DNA of 64,000 nt from Clostridia bacterium (GCA_030445865.1 JASUSV010000002.1:62001-126000); one strand, 5' to 3'; shown: positions 38,435-48,841, counted from the first letter of the stretch. Numbers and translations are program-made. Notes: generated from the sequence alone by a model not told the origin.

Positions 38435-39514
38435 ATGAACACGGAATTTATTCATGCGTTACGCGACCTGGAGCGCGAAAAAGGCATCAGCAGCGAAATC
38501 TTAATCGAGGCTATTGAAGCCGCCTTGATTTCGGCTTATAAGAAAAACTTTGGTTCTTTACAAAACGTTCGCATCGATATCCATAGAGATACCGGCAAAA
38601 TCAAAGTCCTTGCCCGCCGTACAGTCGTAGAAAAAGTAACGGACCCGCGTTCGGAAATAAGCCTGGAGGAGGCGCGGCGGATCGATCCTAATTACGAGGT
38701 CGGCGATGTCATTGAAGTCGAAGTAACGCCTCAAAATTTTGGGCGTATTGCAGCTCAAACGGCCAAACAAGTAGTAGTCCAGCGTATCCGGGAAGCGGAA
38801 CGGAACCTGATATATGAAGAATTTATCAGCCGGGAAAACGATATTGTTACCGGAATTGTCCGGCGGCAGGAAGGCAAAAACGTGATAATTGATTTAGGCC
38901 GGACGGAGGCCATCTTACCCCCCGGGGAACAGATAGCCAGCGAAGTCCTGCGGCCGGGTGAACGCATTAAGGCCTACGTCCTGGAAGTGCGCAAGACGAC
39001 CAAAGGGCCGCAGATTATAGTTTCCCGGACCCATCCGGGGCTTTTAAAGCGCCTTTTTGAACTGGAAGTGCCCGAAATTCACGATGGCATTGTAGAAATT
39101 AAAGACGTGGCCCGGGAAGCAGGCGCCAGGTCTAAAATAGCCGTCCATTCCCGCGATGAAAAGGTAGATCCGGTAGGCGCTTGCGTCGGCCCTAAGGGGG
39201 TGCGCGTACAGGCGGTGGTAAATGAGCTGCGCGGCGAAAAAATCGATATTATAAAGTGGAATGAAGATCCGGCTGTTTATGTAGCCAATTCTTTAAGCCC
39301 TTCCCGGGTTCTTGATGTAAGGATCGATCCCGAAAATAAGGTGGGTGAGGTTATAGTTCCTGATAACCAGCTTTCGCTGGCTATTGGTAAAGAAGGTCAA
39401 AACGCCAGACTCGCTGCCAGGTTAACCGGTTGGAAGATCGATATCAAGAGCGAATCTGAAGCCGGGGATTGGGATGCCTGGGATGATGAGGAATGGGATC
39501 AGGAGGGAAAGTAG
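38435..39514 (+). CDS. nusA: Transcription factor NusA
   Basis: A 359-residue NusA. The N-terminal RNA-polymerase-binding domain (EFIHALRDLEREKGISSEILIEAIEAAL) is followed by an S1 domain at about 135-200 and two KH domains at about 230-345 (DPVGACVGPKGVRVQAV and SLAIGKEGQNARLAA). The acidic C-terminal repeats of E. coli NusA are absent, as in other Gram-positives. It controls pausing, termination and antitermination. Confidence 0.97.
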   Translation: MNTEFIHALRDLEREKGISSEILIEAIEAALISAYKKNFGSLQNVRIDIHRDTGKIKVLARRTVVEKVTDPRSEISLEEARRIDPNYEVGDVIEVEVTPQNFGRIAAQTAKQVVVQRIREAERNLIYEEFISRENDIVTGIVRRQEGKNVIIDLGRTEAILPPGEQIASEVLRPGERIKAYVLEVRKTTKGPQIIVSRTHPGLLKRLFELEVPEIHDGIVEIKDVAREAGARSKIAVHSRDEKVDPVGACVGPKGVRVQAVVNELRGEKIDIIKWNEDPAVYVANSLSPSRVLDVRIDPENKVGEVIVPDNQLSLAIGKEGQNARLAARLTGWKIDIKSESEAGDWDAWDDEEWDQEGK

Positions 39515-39787
39515 TTGACCAGGAAAATACCCTATCGTATGTGCGTGGGCTGCCGGATTCACAGAGCCAAGCGGGAGTTAATCAGGGTGGTACGCACTCC
39601 GGAAGGCACGCTTTTGCTTGATCCTACCGGCAAGAAGGCCGGGCGCGGGGCTTACATTTGCCCACAGCGAGAATGCTTTCAAAAAGCCTTAAAAAATCGC
39701 GCCCTTGAAAGGGCCTTAGGAGTGGATGTTAGCCCGGATCTACAGCGAGAAATAGAAGAGACTTTAATAAAGATGGGGGTGGACTAA
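39515..39787 (+). CDS. rnpM: YlxR/RnpM family RNA-binding protein
   Basis: A 90-residue DUF448 protein beginning [20 protein letters not shown] and containing [19 protein letters not shown]. subtilis YlxR (RnpM) binds RNase P RNA and modulates it. TTG start directly after the nusA stop codon; its own stop overlaps the infB start by one base. The ylxQ gene that usually follows is absent. Confidence 0.92.
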   Translation: MTRKIPYRMCVGCRIHRAKRELIRVVRTPEGTLLLDPTGKKAGRGAYICPQRECFQKALKNRALERALGVDVSPDLQREIEETLIKMGVD

Positions 39788-42318
39788 TGGCGAAAACGCG
39801 TGTTTTTGAATTGGCTAAAGAACTCCGGGTTTCCAATAAAGAACTTATGGATACGATGTCGGCTTTAGGAATTTATACCCGTTCTCATATGAGCGTTTTA
39901 GAAAACGGCGAAGTGATCAAGGTTAGAAACCATTACCGCAAGCTGCGGCGGGCGGCTAAGGCTGCCAAGATGGCTGAAATGGAGCAGGCTGCCCGGGAAA
40001 TTCCGCCGGAGCAACCGGTCCAAAAGCAGGAAACCGTAGAAATCCCGGAGCAGGAACAGGAGAAGGGCAGGGCAGAAGCCCGGGTGGAAAAGCAGGTCCA
40101 AAAGGAGGAACATATCCAGGCGCAACCTCCAGAGATAAAGGAAAAGGTTCAAGAAAAAGCGGCTGAGGCCCGGGAGAAAGAGGAACTTGCAAAAGAACGT
40201 GGGGCCGAGAAACCCCAGGTAAGAGGGGAGGCTGCCCCAGCACCGGATAAAAAGGCGCCTCATAAACCCCCCCGCCGCTCCCACCAAGGCCGTCCATGGC
40301 AACAGAGGCCCGCTACTGGCGAGGAGGCTGTTAAGGAGGGAGGGGCGAAACCGAAAGGAAAGGTTTTGCACATTCCCAGGATGCCGGAAGTCGAGCGGGG
40401 CAAAGAACAACCCGAAAAGAGGCGCGAGAGAGCGCCGAAAGTTACCCATATACCCGAACGCGACCGGAGCCGCAGGCGCTTTGAGCAAGATGAGGAACGG
40501 GAAACGAAGCTTATTAGGCCTAGTAAACCCAAGCCCAAAAAGCAGGAGGTTGTCGCTGCTCCTAAGGTTGTTCCCCACGTCGTCTTAAGCGGCAGTATCA
40601 CCGTTCAGGAATTAGCCAAAAGAATTGGTAAGACGGCCGCCGAGGTAATAAAAAAGCTCATTTCTTTAGGGGTAATGGCTACTATCAATCAGGAAATCGA
40701 TGTTGAGACAGCGGCAATCGTAGCCGAAGAGCTCGGAGCCAAAGTCGAGGTTAAAGTTGAAAAGCCCATTACCGAACTCGAGGATATTGAGGATGCTCCT
40801 GAGAGCTTACGCGAGCGGCCGCCAGTAGTAACGGTAATGGGGCATGTTGACCACGGCAAAACTTCGCTGTTGGACGCCATCCGGCACACTAATGTTACGG
40901 CCACGGAAGCCGGGGGTATCACGCAGCATATTGGGGCCTATCAGGTTCAGATCGGCGGCCGGGTTATAACCTTTTTGGATACCCCAGGCCACGAGGCCTT
41001 TACGGCCATGCGTGCCCGGGGCGCCCAAGTAACCGACATTGCCGTGCTGGTCGTCGCTGCCGACGACGGTGTTATGCCCCAAACGGTAGAAGCCATAAAC
41101 CATGCCAAGGCCGCCGGCGTGCCCATTGTGGTGGCCATAAATAAAATCGATCGCCCTGATGCCAATCCGGATCGGGTAAAGCAGCAATTGACAGAATACG
41201 GTCTGGTGCCGGAAGAATGGGGCGGCGATACGGTTATGGTCCCGGTGTCAGCCCTGAAAAAGCAGGGAATCGAGCAACTGCTAGAAATGATTCTCTTGGT
41301 AGCCGATATGGCCGAGTTAAAGGCCAATCCCGACAGGCCGGCAAGAGGAGTGGTTATCGAGGCCAAGCTGGATAAGGGGCGGGGCCCCGTTGCCACTATG
41401 TTAATCCAGAAAGGTACTTTGCGGGTTGGAGATGTCTTAGTTGCCGGTACCTGTTATGGCCGCGTGCGGGCCATGGTAGATGACCAGGGCCAGAAGGTTA
41501 AAGAAGCCGGCCCTTCCAAGCCGGTAGAAGTGCTGGGGTTATCGGAAGTGCCGGAAGCCGGCGATATTTTCCAGGTATTAGATGACGAAAAAATGGCCCG
41601 GGAGATCGCCGAGCAGCGCCGCATAAATAAGCGCCAGGAAGAGATGAAGAACGCCGTCAAGACCTCTTTAGATGAGGTATTTAAGAAATTGGAAACCGGC
41701 GAAGTGAAAGAATTAAACTTGGTCATCAAGGGAGATGTTCAGGGTTCGGTAGAGGCCATGCGGCATTCCCTGCAACAGCTTTCCACGGATGAGGTAAAGG
41801 TAAATATTATTCACAGCGGTGTAGGAGCCATTACCGAAACCGATGTAATGCTGGCGGTAGCTTCCAAAGCTGTAATAATCGGTTTCAATGTCAGGCCGGA
41901 TGCCAACGGGCGTAAGGCCGCCGAAGAAGCAGGCATCGAAATTCGCCTCTACCGGGTTATTTATGAGATGATCGATGACGTGAGGGCATCTTTGAGCGGC
42001 TTACTGGAGCCCGAACAGAAAGAAGTGCAATTGGGCCGCGCTGAGGTAAGGGCTACCTTTAAAGTGCCTAAAGTGGGTACAGTTGCGGGTTGCATGGTAC
42101 TGGAAGGTAAAATGGTTAACCGGGCCCAGGTCAGGGTCGTTCGCGACGGAGTAGTAGTCTATGAAGGCCGCATAGAATCCCTTAAACGTTTTAAGGATGA
42201 TGTGCGCGAAGTGGCTCAGGGCTACGAATGTGGTATCGGCCTGGAAAAATTTAACGATATTAAAGAAGGAGATATTATAGAAGCTTATACTATCGAGGAA
42301 ATTAAACGCACGCTTTAA
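39787..42318 (+). CDS. infB: Translation initiation factor IF-2
   Basis: An 843-residue IF-2. An N-terminal IF2_N domain is followed by a highly charged Glu/Lys/Pro/Arg-rich stretch (about 60-265) that looks disordered, then a second IF2_N ([19 protein letters not shown]). The GTPase has G1 [13 protein letters not shown]3 DTPGHEAF and G4 NKIDRPDA. The C-terminal domains end [22 protein letters not shown]. It brings initiator tRNA to the ribosome. Its stop codon lies inside the left direct repeat of the mobile-looking element at 42321. Confidence 0.97.
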   Translation: MAKTRVFELAKELRVSNKELMDTMSALGIYTRSHMSVLENGEVIKVRNHYRKLRRAAKAAKMAEMEQAAREIPPEQPVQKQETVEIPEQEQEKGRAEARVEKQVQKEEHIQAQPPEIKEKVQEKAAEAREKEELAKERGAEKPQVRGEAAPAPDKKAPHKPPRRSHQGRPWQQRPATGEEAVKEGGAKPKGKVLHIPRMPEVERGKEQPEKRRERAPKVTHIPERDRSRRRFEQDEERETKLIRPSKPKPKKQEVVAAPKVVPHVVLSGSITVQELAKRIGKTAAEVIKKLISLGVMATINQEIDVETAAIVAEELGAKVEVKVEKPITELEDIEDAPESLRERPPVVTVMGHVDHGKTSLLDAIRHTNVTATEAGGITQHIGAYQVQIGGRVITFLDTPGHEAFTAMRARGAQVTDIAVLVVAADDGVMPQTVEAINHAKAAGVPIVVAINKIDRPDANPDRVKQQLTEYGLVPEEWGGDTVMVPVSALKKQGIEQLLEMILLVADMAELKANPDRPARGVVIEAKLDKGRGPVATMLIQKGTLRVGDVLVAGTCYGRVRAMVDDQGQKVKEAGPSKPVEVLGLSEVPEAGDIFQVLDDEKMAREIAEQRRINKRQEEMKNAVKTSLDEVFKKLETGEVKELNLVIKGDVQGSVEAMRHSLQQLSTDEVKVNIIHSGVGAITETDVMLAVASKAVIIGFNVRPDANGRKAAEEAGIEIRLYRVIYEMIDDVRASLSGLLEPEQKEVQLGRAEVRATFKVPKVGTVAGCMVLEGKMVNRAQVRVVRDGVVVYEGRIESLKRFKDDVREVAQGYECGIGLEKFNDIKEGDIIEAYTIEEIKRTL

Positions 42319-42320
42319 GA

Positions 42321-42566
42321 GGTTCTTCCGAAACTAATATGGAAATGCTTGGGTGCTGGCGGCAGGCGGGAGTAAAAAGGCTGAGCGCTTCGGTCGGCGA
42401 AAAATCGAGCCCGGAGGCGGGGCCGAGGGCATGGAGGCTCAAGGCCGGAACCTCGTACAGGACGCTTAAATCCGGTCGGAAACCCCGCCGGACGGCGTGA
42501 GGGGCCTTACGGCCCGTAAGCGAGCGCCACCACTCCCTCCGGCATGGGTACTGTTTCGGAAGCATC
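42321..42566 (+). mobile_element. MITE-like structured element, copy 1
   Basis: A 246-bp insert between infB and rbfA. The ends GGTTCTTCCGAAAC and GTTTCGGAAGCATC are imperfect inverted repeats (12 of 14, with 10 perfect). The 8-bp direct repeat CTTTAAGA flanks it at 42313-42320 and 42567-42574, a likely target-site duplication that contains the infB stop codon. Long blocks match copy 2 at 56687-56995, including 30 identical nt at 42365-42394. It has no transposase and no convincing gene. The short minus-strand frame across it is not plausible as a protein. Internal helices (for example GAGCC/GGCTC) suggest that a structured RNA is made. Confidence 0.75.
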
Positions 42567-42590
42567 CTTTAAGAAATGGGGGTAAAAATA

Positions 42591-42971
42591 ATGGATCTGA
42601 GGGTTCGGCGAATAGCGGAGCAGATGAAAAAAGAAATTGCCCAGATCCTGCAGGATGAGCTTAAAGACCCTAGGGTAGGTTTTGTAACCGTTACCGAGGT
42701 AGAACTATCCACCGACTTGCGCTATGCTAAAGTATATGTAAGTATTTATGGCGATGAAGAGGCGAAGAAACAGAGCCTGGAAGGATTAAGCAAGGCGACG
42801 GGGTTTATCAGGCGGGAGATCGGAAAGCGGATATCCTTAAGGCATACCCCGGAAATAGTGTTCAGGTTTGACGAATCTATCGAGCGCGGCGACCGCATCG
42901 CCCGCCTTATCTCCCAGATCAAGGAAGAAAAAGGAAATGAAGGCACTTCAGGAAATAGCCACGGAGCTTAA
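42591..42971 (+). CDS. rbfA: Ribosome-binding factor A
   Basis: A 126-residue RbfA for late 30S maturation and cold adaptation. RVRRIAEQMKKEIAQILQDELKDPRVGFVTVTEVELSTDL (interrupted by variable residues) is the family N-terminus, with the KH-like fold ending RHTPEIVFRFDESIERGDRI. ATG at 42591 behind GGGGGT; it begins 25 bp after the mobile element. Overlaps nrnA by 35 bp. Confidence 0.94.
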   Translation: MDLRVRRIAEQMKKEIAQILQDELKDPRVGFVTVTEVELSTDLRYAKVYVSIYGDEEAKKQSLEGLSKATGFIRREIGKRISLRHTPEIVFRFDESIERGDRIARLISQIKEEKGNEGTSGNSHGA

Positions 42972-43899
42972 AAAGGCCAAGGATATATTGATAGGTTCCC
43001 ACCTTAACCCTGATGGTGACTGTATTGGTTCTACGCTGGGGCTAACCCTGGCCTTAAGGCAGCATGGTTGCAGAGCCATACCTTTGAATGCCGATCCCCT
43101 GCCGGAGATGTACGGCTTTCTCCCCGGCAGCCAGGCTATCTGCCGCCCCCAGGATCTAGAAGAGGTGCCGCCTATTTTGGTAGCCGTTGACTGCACCGAC
43201 CTGGACCGGATAGCCGAAGGTTTTGTTCAGTGGCAGGATAAATTTCGCCTGATAATCAACATCGATCACCATGCTAGCAATTCCTTTTTCGGTCACCTTA
43301 ATCTGGTGGACAGCCAGGCAGCGGCTACTGGCGAGCTGGTTTACTATTTACTGCAGGCCATGGATATAGCCATTTCGCCTGATGTGGCCACCTGCCTTTA
43401 TACCGCTCTGGTTACCGACACCGGTTCTTTCCAGTATGAAAATACCGGACCCCGGACTCATCGGCTGGCAGCTTCATTATTAGAGGCCGGGGCGAATTTA
43501 GGGCTTATCCGGGAGCACCTATGGGAAAGCAAGCCCCTGTCCGGTATCCAGTTGTTGGGCCAAGTTTTACCTACTTTAACCTTGGCCTTTTCGGGAAAGG
43601 TAGCCTATATTTACGTTAAGGAAACTACCCTGGCCGCGCTACAGGCTAACGGCGAACATATCGAAGGCCTGGTCAATTATCCTCGAAGTATTTCCGGGGT
43701 GGAAGTGGCATTGCTCTTCCGGGAAATGAAGCCAGAGGTGATAAAAGTAAGCCTTCGTTCTAAGAAATATGTGGATGTCAATTTAATAGCCCAGAGATTT
43801 GGCGGCGGAGGCCATCACCGGGCTGCGGGCTGCACTTTGAAAGCCCCGTTAGCCGAGGCTATTTCCCAAGTTTTAACCGTAGTCGGGGAGTTTTTATAA
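42937..43899 (+). CDS. nrnA: DHH-family nanoRNase/pAp phosphatase NrnA
   Basis: A 320-residue DHH-DHHA1 protein. ILIGSHLNPDGDCIGSTLGL holds metal-binding His and Asp residues, INIDHHASNSFFG is the DHH motif, and RFGGGGHHRAAGC is the DHHA1 signature. NrnA degrades very short RNAs and dephosphorylates pAp. Start chosen at the ATG at 42937 inside rbfA, where homology begins. truB starts 3 bp after its end. Confidence 0.93.
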   Translation: MKALQEIATELKKAKDILIGSHLNPDGDCIGSTLGLTLALRQHGCRAIPLNADPLPEMYGFLPGSQAICRPQDLEEVPPILVAVDCTDLDRIAEGFVQWQDKFRLIINIDHHASNSFFGHLNLVDSQAAATGELVYYLLQAMDIAISPDVATCLYTALVTDTGSFQYENTGPRTHRLAASLLEAGANLGLIREHLWESKPLSGIQLLGQVLPTLTLAFSGKVAYIYVKETTLAALQANGEHIEGLVNYPRSISGVEVALLFREMKPEVIKVSLRSKKYVDVNLIAQRFGGGGHHRAAGCTLKAPLAEAISQVLTVVGEFL

Positions 43900-43902
43900 T
43901 AG

Positions 43903-44826
43903 ATGGAGTTTGAGGGTTTTATTAATTTCCTCAAGCCCCCGGGCCCTACATCTCATGATGTAGTAGATATCATCCGTCGCTACCTGGGGGTACGCCGGGT
44001 AGGCCATGGCGGAACCCTCGACCCTGCAGCTGCCGGCGTGCTACCCCTGGCAGTAGGAAATTCTACTCGCCTCCTGCAATATGTCCAGGAGGGGGGTAAA
44101 AGTTACCGGGCGGAAATCGTCTTTGGCCGGGAAACCGATACCCAGGACTCGTGGGGTAAAATAATTGCCGAACGCCCGGTGGAAATGTTAGGCCGGGACA
44201 AACTGGAACAGGTTTTGGCCGGTTTCCGGGGCCCTGTTTACCAGATGCCGCCGATGGTTTCGGCAATACGCGTAGGCGGGCAGCGCCTTTATAACTTGGC
44301 CAGGCAGGGTAAAGAGGTTCAGAGGCAGCCGCGGCTTATTTTTATCAGCCGCCTGGAACTGGTTGCCCTTTGGCCTTGGGGGCCTTTCCCGCGGGCCTTG
44401 CTGGATATAACCTGCTCCAAAGGAACTTATATACGGACCCTAGCGGCTGACCTGGGCCGCGCTCTGGGCAGCGGGGCTTATTTAGACTTTTTAGTAAGAA
44501 CCAAGGCCGGCCCTTTTAGCATAGGTAACAGCTATACCCTTGAAGAAATTAGCGACTGCTTATCCCGAAAAGACTATTCTTTCCTGTTACCTCCGGAAAC
44601 GGGTTTGAAGCACCTGCCGGCCGTTTGGCTTAAGCCCTGGGCAGAGCGGCTCGTTTTAAACGGGGCGCCTGTTAAGCCTGAAGGCCTGGAGGGGGCACCC
44701 GATATCAAGCCCGGAGCTCTAGTGGCTGTTTTTAGTAAATCCGGCCAGCTTTTAGCCGTTGGCCGCTGGCTTGAGGGCGATGCCCGAATTTTAAAAGCAG
44801 TAAAGGTTGTGGGGAAGAGGAGCTAA
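43903..44826 (+). CDS. truB: tRNA pseudouridine-55 synthase
   Basis: A 307-residue TruB making pseudouridine 55 in the T-loop of tRNAs. The catalytic Asp40 is in GHGGTLDPAAAGVLP. Also visible are GPTSHDVV, YQMPPMVSAIRVGGQRLYNLAR and the CSKGTYIRTLAADLG motif. The C-terminal about 70 residues form a PUA-like domain. Lies between nrnA and ribF as is usual. Confidence 0.96.
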   Translation: MEFEGFINFLKPPGPTSHDVVDIIRRYLGVRRVGHGGTLDPAAAGVLPLAVGNSTRLLQYVQEGGKSYRAEIVFGRETDTQDSWGKIIAERPVEMLGRDKLEQVLAGFRGPVYQMPPMVSAIRVGGQRLYNLARQGKEVQRQPRLIFISRLELVALWPWGPFPRALLDITCSKGTYIRTLAADLGRALGSGAYLDFLVRTKAGPFSIGNSYTLEEISDCLSRKDYSFLLPPETGLKHLPAVWLKPWAERLVLNGAPVKPEGLEGAPDIKPGALVAVFSKSGQLLAVGRWLEGDARILKAVKVVGKRS

Positions 44827-44830
44827 ATAA

Positions 44831-45757
44831 ATGCAGATCTGGGACTTTTCCTGGCAGGAGATTGCGGAGCATTGCTACCTTGCCCTGGGCAACTTCGACG
44901 GCGTTCATCTCGGACACCAGGAGCTTATCCGCCGGGTAGTAGAAGGGGCCAGGAAGGCCGCAGCCGATTCCTTGGCGGTTACTTTCGATCCCCATCCCGC
45001 GGCTGTTTTGCAGCCGGCAGTAAACCCGGGTTTGCTAACTACCCGGAAACAAAAATTGCGCCTAATGGAGGCCATGGGCGTAGATGGCGTTTGTTTTTTA
45101 CCTTTTACCCCTAAACTTGCCGCCCTTTCTCCCGAAGCTTTTGTGGAAGAAATCTTGTGGCCGTATTTCCGGCCACGAATGGTGGTGGTGGGATTTAATT
45201 TTACTTTTGGTTACCGGGGGATGGGGACGCCCGCTTTTTTACAGCAATTAGGATCGAGGTTTGGTTTTGAAGTGCAGGTAGTTCCGCCGGTTAAAGTTGC
45301 AGGAAAGGTGGTAAGCAGCACCGCCATCCGGGCCAGCCTGGAAAAGGGTGACGTAGCGACGGCCAGTTTATTGCTAGGCCGCTGGCCGGCGTTAGAAGGA
45401 ACGGTAACAGGCGGCGACTGCCGAGGAAGGCATCTAGGCTTCCCAACGGCCAATCTTCGCATTGCCGATGATATAAAATTGCCCAAATACGGCGTTTACG
45501 CCTGCCGCGTCCATATGCCGGGGGGAGCGAAGCTTCCGGGGCTGGTTAATATCGGCTGCAGGCCGACATTTGGCATCAACTTGCCTGCTACTGTTGAAGT
45601 GCACATTTTAAATTTTGATGGTAATTTATATGGAACGGAGCTGGAAATAGAGCTCTGCGCTTTCCTGCGGCAGGAAAGGCGCTTTGGCAGCGAGAGCGAA
45701 CTCCGCCGGCAAATAAATAACGATATTATCCGGGCTCGTAAAATTTTGGAAATGTGA
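44831..45757 (+). CDS. ribF: Bifunctional riboflavin kinase/FAD synthetase
   Basis: A 308-residue RibF. The N-terminal nucleotidyltransferase domain has GNFDGVHLGHQELI and TFDPHPAAVL; the flavokinase domain at about 180-305 has GRHLGFPTANL and ends in an acidic helix. It turns riboflavin into FMN and FAD. It starts 4 bp after truB and is probably the last gene of the infB operon. Confidence 0.96.
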   Translation: MQIWDFSWQEIAEHCYLALGNFDGVHLGHQELIRRVVEGARKAAADSLAVTFDPHPAAVLQPAVNPGLLTTRKQKLRLMEAMGVDGVCFLPFTPKLAALSPEAFVEEILWPYFRPRMVVVGFNFTFGYRGMGTPAFLQQLGSRFGFEVQVVPPVKVAGKVVSSTAIRASLEKGDVATASLLLGRWPALEGTVTGGDCRGRHLGFPTANLRIADDIKLPKYGVYACRVHMPGGAKLPGLVNIGCRPTFGINLPATVEVHILNFDGNLYGTELEIELCAFLRQERRFGSESELRRQINNDIIRARKILEM

Positions 45758-45810
45758 GGGCCTTTGGGTAACCAGAAGGTTGGTGGGAGCGTAATATGTA
45801 GTACCAACTT

Positions 45811-46053
45811 ATGCACAGGACTGGTTTTACCGTGCGGGTAATTATTACTGCTCACGCAAAAAAAAGGCTGCGGGACCTGCGGCAGGAGGGCCTCTCCGTT
45901 AACGATATACTGGCCGCAGCCCGCAGAATACCCGGATATATACCTACAGCCACCAGGTTTCGCGGCTTTGTGAGTACGGCCGGTCGCCCTTTTGACCTGG
46001 TAGCCAAAGATGTGCCTGCCGGCCGCCTGGTTATCACTATTATCGGGAAATAA
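45811..46053 (+). CDS. Small DUF4258-like protein
   Basis: An 80-residue frame with VIITAHAKKRLRDLRQEGLSVNDI, then a beta-rich tail (GYIPTATRFRGFVSTAGRPFDLVAK and RLVITII). The H-x-x-x-R-x-x-x helix followed by strands recalls DUF4258/RelE-like small proteins, which are sometimes toxins. No antitoxin-like partner is beside it. No good ribosome site precedes the ATG at 45811; a GTG at 45829 is another start. Function unknown. Confidence 0.6.
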   Translation: MHRTGFTVRVIITAHAKKRLRDLRQEGLSVNDILAAARRIPGYIPTATRFRGFVSTAGRPFDLVAKDVPAGRLVITIIGK

Positions 46054-46072
46054 ATTTAGGGTAGCAGGATAG

Positions 46073-46101
46073 TTGCTTCTTGTAAGCAAATAACCTATAA
46101 T
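46073..46101 (+). promoter_or_regulatory. Sigma-A promoter of rpsO
   Basis: TTGCTT (46073-46078) and a consensus TATAAT (46096-46101) are 17 bp apart. The about 95-nt leader before rpsO has a CTTAA/TTAAG hairpin and further GC-rich pairing, possibly an S15-binding site. Confidence 0.82.
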
Positions 46102-46204
46102 ATACTTAACTTAATGTCAAAAGGGAACCTTAAGCTGGGTTAAGCGAGGGCTCCTGGCGCTTTTCTCGGCTAAGGGGATCATGCAAAATAGGGGGTGAAG
46201 CCTG

Positions 46205-46474
46205 ATGGCTTTAGATCGGCAAAAGAAGCAAGAGATTATCAGCCGCTTCCAGAAGCATGCGAATGATACCGGTTCCCCGGAGGTACAAATTGCCCTTTTT
46301 ACCGAGCGCATTAATTACCTTAATGAGCATTTAAAGATACACCGCAAGGATCATCATTCGCGGCGCGGCCTGTTGAAATTAGTCGGCCAGAGGCGGGGTC
46401 TTTTAAATTATCTGCGGGAAACCGATAAAAAGCGTTATGAGGAAATTGTAGAAGCCCTGGGCCTGAGGCATTAA
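46205..46474 (+). CDS. rpsO: 30S ribosomal protein S15
   Basis: An 89-residue S15, with [21 protein letters not shown] and the RNA-binding [23 protein letters not shown] behind GGGGGTGA. rpsO-pnp is a conserved pair; a terminator lies between them. Confidence 0.97.
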   Translation: MALDRQKKQEIISRFQKHANDTGSPEVQIALFTERINYLNEHLKIHRKDHHSRRGLLKLVGQRRGLLNYLRETDKKRYEEIVEALGLRH

Positions 46475-46486
46475 CTCTGAGGTATT

Positions 46487-46518
46487 AAGGAGCGGTTTTA
46501 AGGCCGCTCCTTTCTTTA
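46487..46518 (+). terminator. rpsO-pnp intergenic terminator
   Basis: AAGGAGCGG and CCGCTCCTT form a 9-bp stem around an 8-nt loop, with TTTCTTT after. It separates rpsO from pnp, probably leaky. Confidence 0.82.
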
Positions 46519-46595
46519 ATGGTTTTAACTTCTTAAGTTAGGGAAATAATATTTTGAATGCGGTAAATAGTTTACAGGGAGGAATTAGAGATTTC

Positions 46596-48824
46596 ATGCA
46601 ACCGATATTGCGTAAGTCCTTGAATATAGCAGGAAGAGATTTAATTTTAGAGACAGGCCGCTTGGCTAGGCAGGCGGGCGGAGCCGTGTTGGTGACCTAC
46701 GGAGGAACCATGGTCTTGGTTACAGCTACCGCTTCGGCTACCCCTCGTGAGGGCATTGACTTTTTCCCTTTAACCGTGGATTACGAGGAAAGGTTGTATG
46801 CGGTTGGTAAAATACCAGGTGGTTTTATTAAGCGTGAAGGCAGGCCCAGCGAAAAAGCCATTCTTTCTGGCCGCCTGATAGACAGGCCTATCCGCCCGTT
46901 ATTTCCCAAAGCTTACCGCAATGATGTCCATGTGGTCGCTACAGTTTTCTCGGTTGATCAGGACTGTCCTCCTAACGTTGCCGGTATTATCGGTGCCTCG
47001 GCAGCTTTGACCATTTCAGAAATACCTTGGGCCGGACCTATTGGAGCCGTCGCCGTAGGGTTTGTGGACGGCAGACCGGTAATTAACCCTACCCTTAAAG
47101 AAGACGAGCAAAGTACCCTCCATTTGGTGGTGGCAGGAACAAGAGACGCCATCATGATGGTGGAAGCAGGTGCCAAGGAAGTTCCGGAAAATATACTGTT
47201 AGAATGTATTATGCAGGGGCATGAAGAAATTAAACGCCTCGTGGACTTTATCGAAGATTTTTATCGGGAGGCGCAGGAATTAGGCCTGGCCAAGCCCAAG
47301 CAGGAGGTCTTGGCAGCCGAGCTGGAATCCGGCCTGGCTGAGAGGATATATGCTTTGAGCCAGGATCGCCTCAATACCGTAATCAGGCAGGGTATAGCCG
47401 AAAAATGGACTAAACAAGTGCGCGACGCCAATATAGATGCTTGCAAACAAGAGATTTTGAGCCATATTTTGGCCGAAGAGGCCGAAGCCCTGGCGGAAAA
47501 TCCCGATCTGGAAAAGCTGATAGCCGAATATATAAATAAAGTTGAAAAAGATATTGTCCGCAAAATGATTCTCGATGAGGGGCTCAGGGTTGACGGCCGG
47601 GGCCTGGAAGATATTAGGCCGATAAGTTGCGAAGTCGGTGTACTGGCCAGGACTCATGGTTCAGGGCTTTTTACGCGGGGGGAAACTCAAATATTAACGG
47701 TTGCCACTCTCGGGTCTATTAGCGATGAGCAGGTACTGGATGACCTGGGAGTGGAAGAGACTAAGCGCTACATGCACCACTACAATTTCCCGCCTTACAG
47801 CGTCGGCGAGGCGCGGCCCATTAGGGCTCCCGGCAGGCGGGAGATCGGTCACGGCGCCTTGGCCGAGCGCGCCCTTGAGCCGATGATACCTTCAGAAGAA
47901 GAATTTCCCTATGCCATCCGGCTCGTTTCTGAAGTACTGGGCTCCAACGGCTCTACTTCTATGGGCAGCGTGTGCGGGAGCACCCTGGCCCTTATGGATG
48001 CCGGCGTACCCATAAAAGCGCCGGTGGCCGGTATAGCCATGGGGTTGGTAAAAGAAGGGGACCGGGTGGCCATACTCACCGATATCCAGGGCATCGAGGA
48101 CGCTCTGGGTGATATGGATTTTAAGGTTGCCGGGACTGCCCAGGGTGTTACGGCTCTGCAAATGGATATTAAGATCCCCGGCATCGACCGGTCTATACTC
48201 GAGCGGGCCCTGGAACAGGCAAGGCGGGGGCGCCTTTTTATCCTGGAAAAAATGCTGGCCGTTTTGCCGGCACCGAGGCCGCAGTTGTCGCCCTATGCTC
48301 CCCGTATGATTATTACCACCATCGACCCAGAAAAGATCCGCGATGTCATAGGGCCTGGCGGTAAAGTAATTAAAAAGATTATCGAGGAAACCGGCGTGGA
48401 AATTGACATTGAGGACGACGGCCGCGTCTTTATCGCAGCCGTAGATAGTAAGGCCGGGGAAAAGGCCCTGCAGATTATTGAGGCTTTAACTAAAGATATA
48501 GAAGTCGGTAAAATTTATAGCGGCAGGGTTACCAGGATAATGGATTTCGGCGCGTTTGTTGAAATAGTACCTGGCGTGCTGGGCATGCCGGGTAAAGAGG
48601 GCCTGGTGCATATTTCCCAGCTGGCGCCTGGCCGCGTGGCGCGGGTTGAAGATGTGGTGCATGAAGGGGATGAAATATTGGTCAAGGCTATTGGCTTTGA
48701 CCCTCAAGGTAGGCTGCGGCTTTCCCGCCGGGAAGCGTTGCAGGCTTTACGCGGCAACGAAGAGAAGACCTCCAATAACCACAACCGCCGCCACGGGCGG
48801 GAGCGCTTGCGCGAAAAAGTTTGA
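46596..48824 (+). CDS. pnp: Polyribonucleotide nucleotidyltransferase
   Basis: A 742-residue PNPase. Two RNase PH domains ([39 protein letters not shown]) are linked by an all-alpha domain. A KH domain has [20 protein letters not shown], and an S1 domain follows ([20 protein letters not shown]). It phosphorolyses RNA 3' ends. I start at the ATG at 46596, where homology begins, with GGAGG 13 nt upstream. An in-frame TTG at 46554 would add 14 residues. Confidence 0.95.
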   Translation: MQPILRKSLNIAGRDLILETGRLARQAGGAVLVTYGGTMVLVTATASATPREGIDFFPLTVDYEERLYAVGKIPGGFIKREGRPSEKAILSGRLIDRPIRPLFPKAYRNDVHVVATVFSVDQDCPPNVAGIIGASAALTISEIPWAGPIGAVAVGFVDGRPVINPTLKEDEQSTLHLVVAGTRDAIMMVEAGAKEVPENILLECIMQGHEEIKRLVDFIEDFYREAQELGLAKPKQEVLAAELESGLAERIYALSQDRLNTVIRQGIAEKWTKQVRDANIDACKQEILSHILAEEAEALAENPDLEKLIAEYINKVEKDIVRKMILDEGLRVDGRGLEDIRPISCEVGVLARTHGSGLFTRGETQILTVATLGSISDEQVLDDLGVEETKRYMHHYNFPPYSVGEARPIRAPGRREIGHGALAERALEPMIPSEEEFPYAIRLVSEVLGSNGSTSMGSVCGSTLALMDAGVPIKAPVAGIAMGLVKEGDRVAILTDIQGIEDALGDMDFKVAGTAQGVTALQMDIKIPGIDRSILERALEQARRGRLFILEKMLAVLPAPRPQLSPYAPRMIITTIDPEKIRDVIGPGGKVIKKIIEETGVEIDIEDDGRVFIAAVDSKAGEKALQIIEALTKDIEVGKIYSGRVTRIMDFGAFVEIVPGVLGMPGKEGLVHISQLAPGRVARVEDVVHEGDEILVKAIGFDPQGRLRLSRREALQALRGNEEKTSNNHNRRHGRERLREKV

Positions 48825-48841
48825 TCCTAAAAGCTTCCGGC

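Noticed and set aside
42302-42565. Minus-strand frame across element copy 1, similar to one across copy 2 (56700-56966)
   Set aside because: The amino-acid similarity only reflects the DNA similarity of the two copies. Length and ends differ, there is no ribosome site, composition is odd, and the DNA changes preserve RNA pairing rather than protein.
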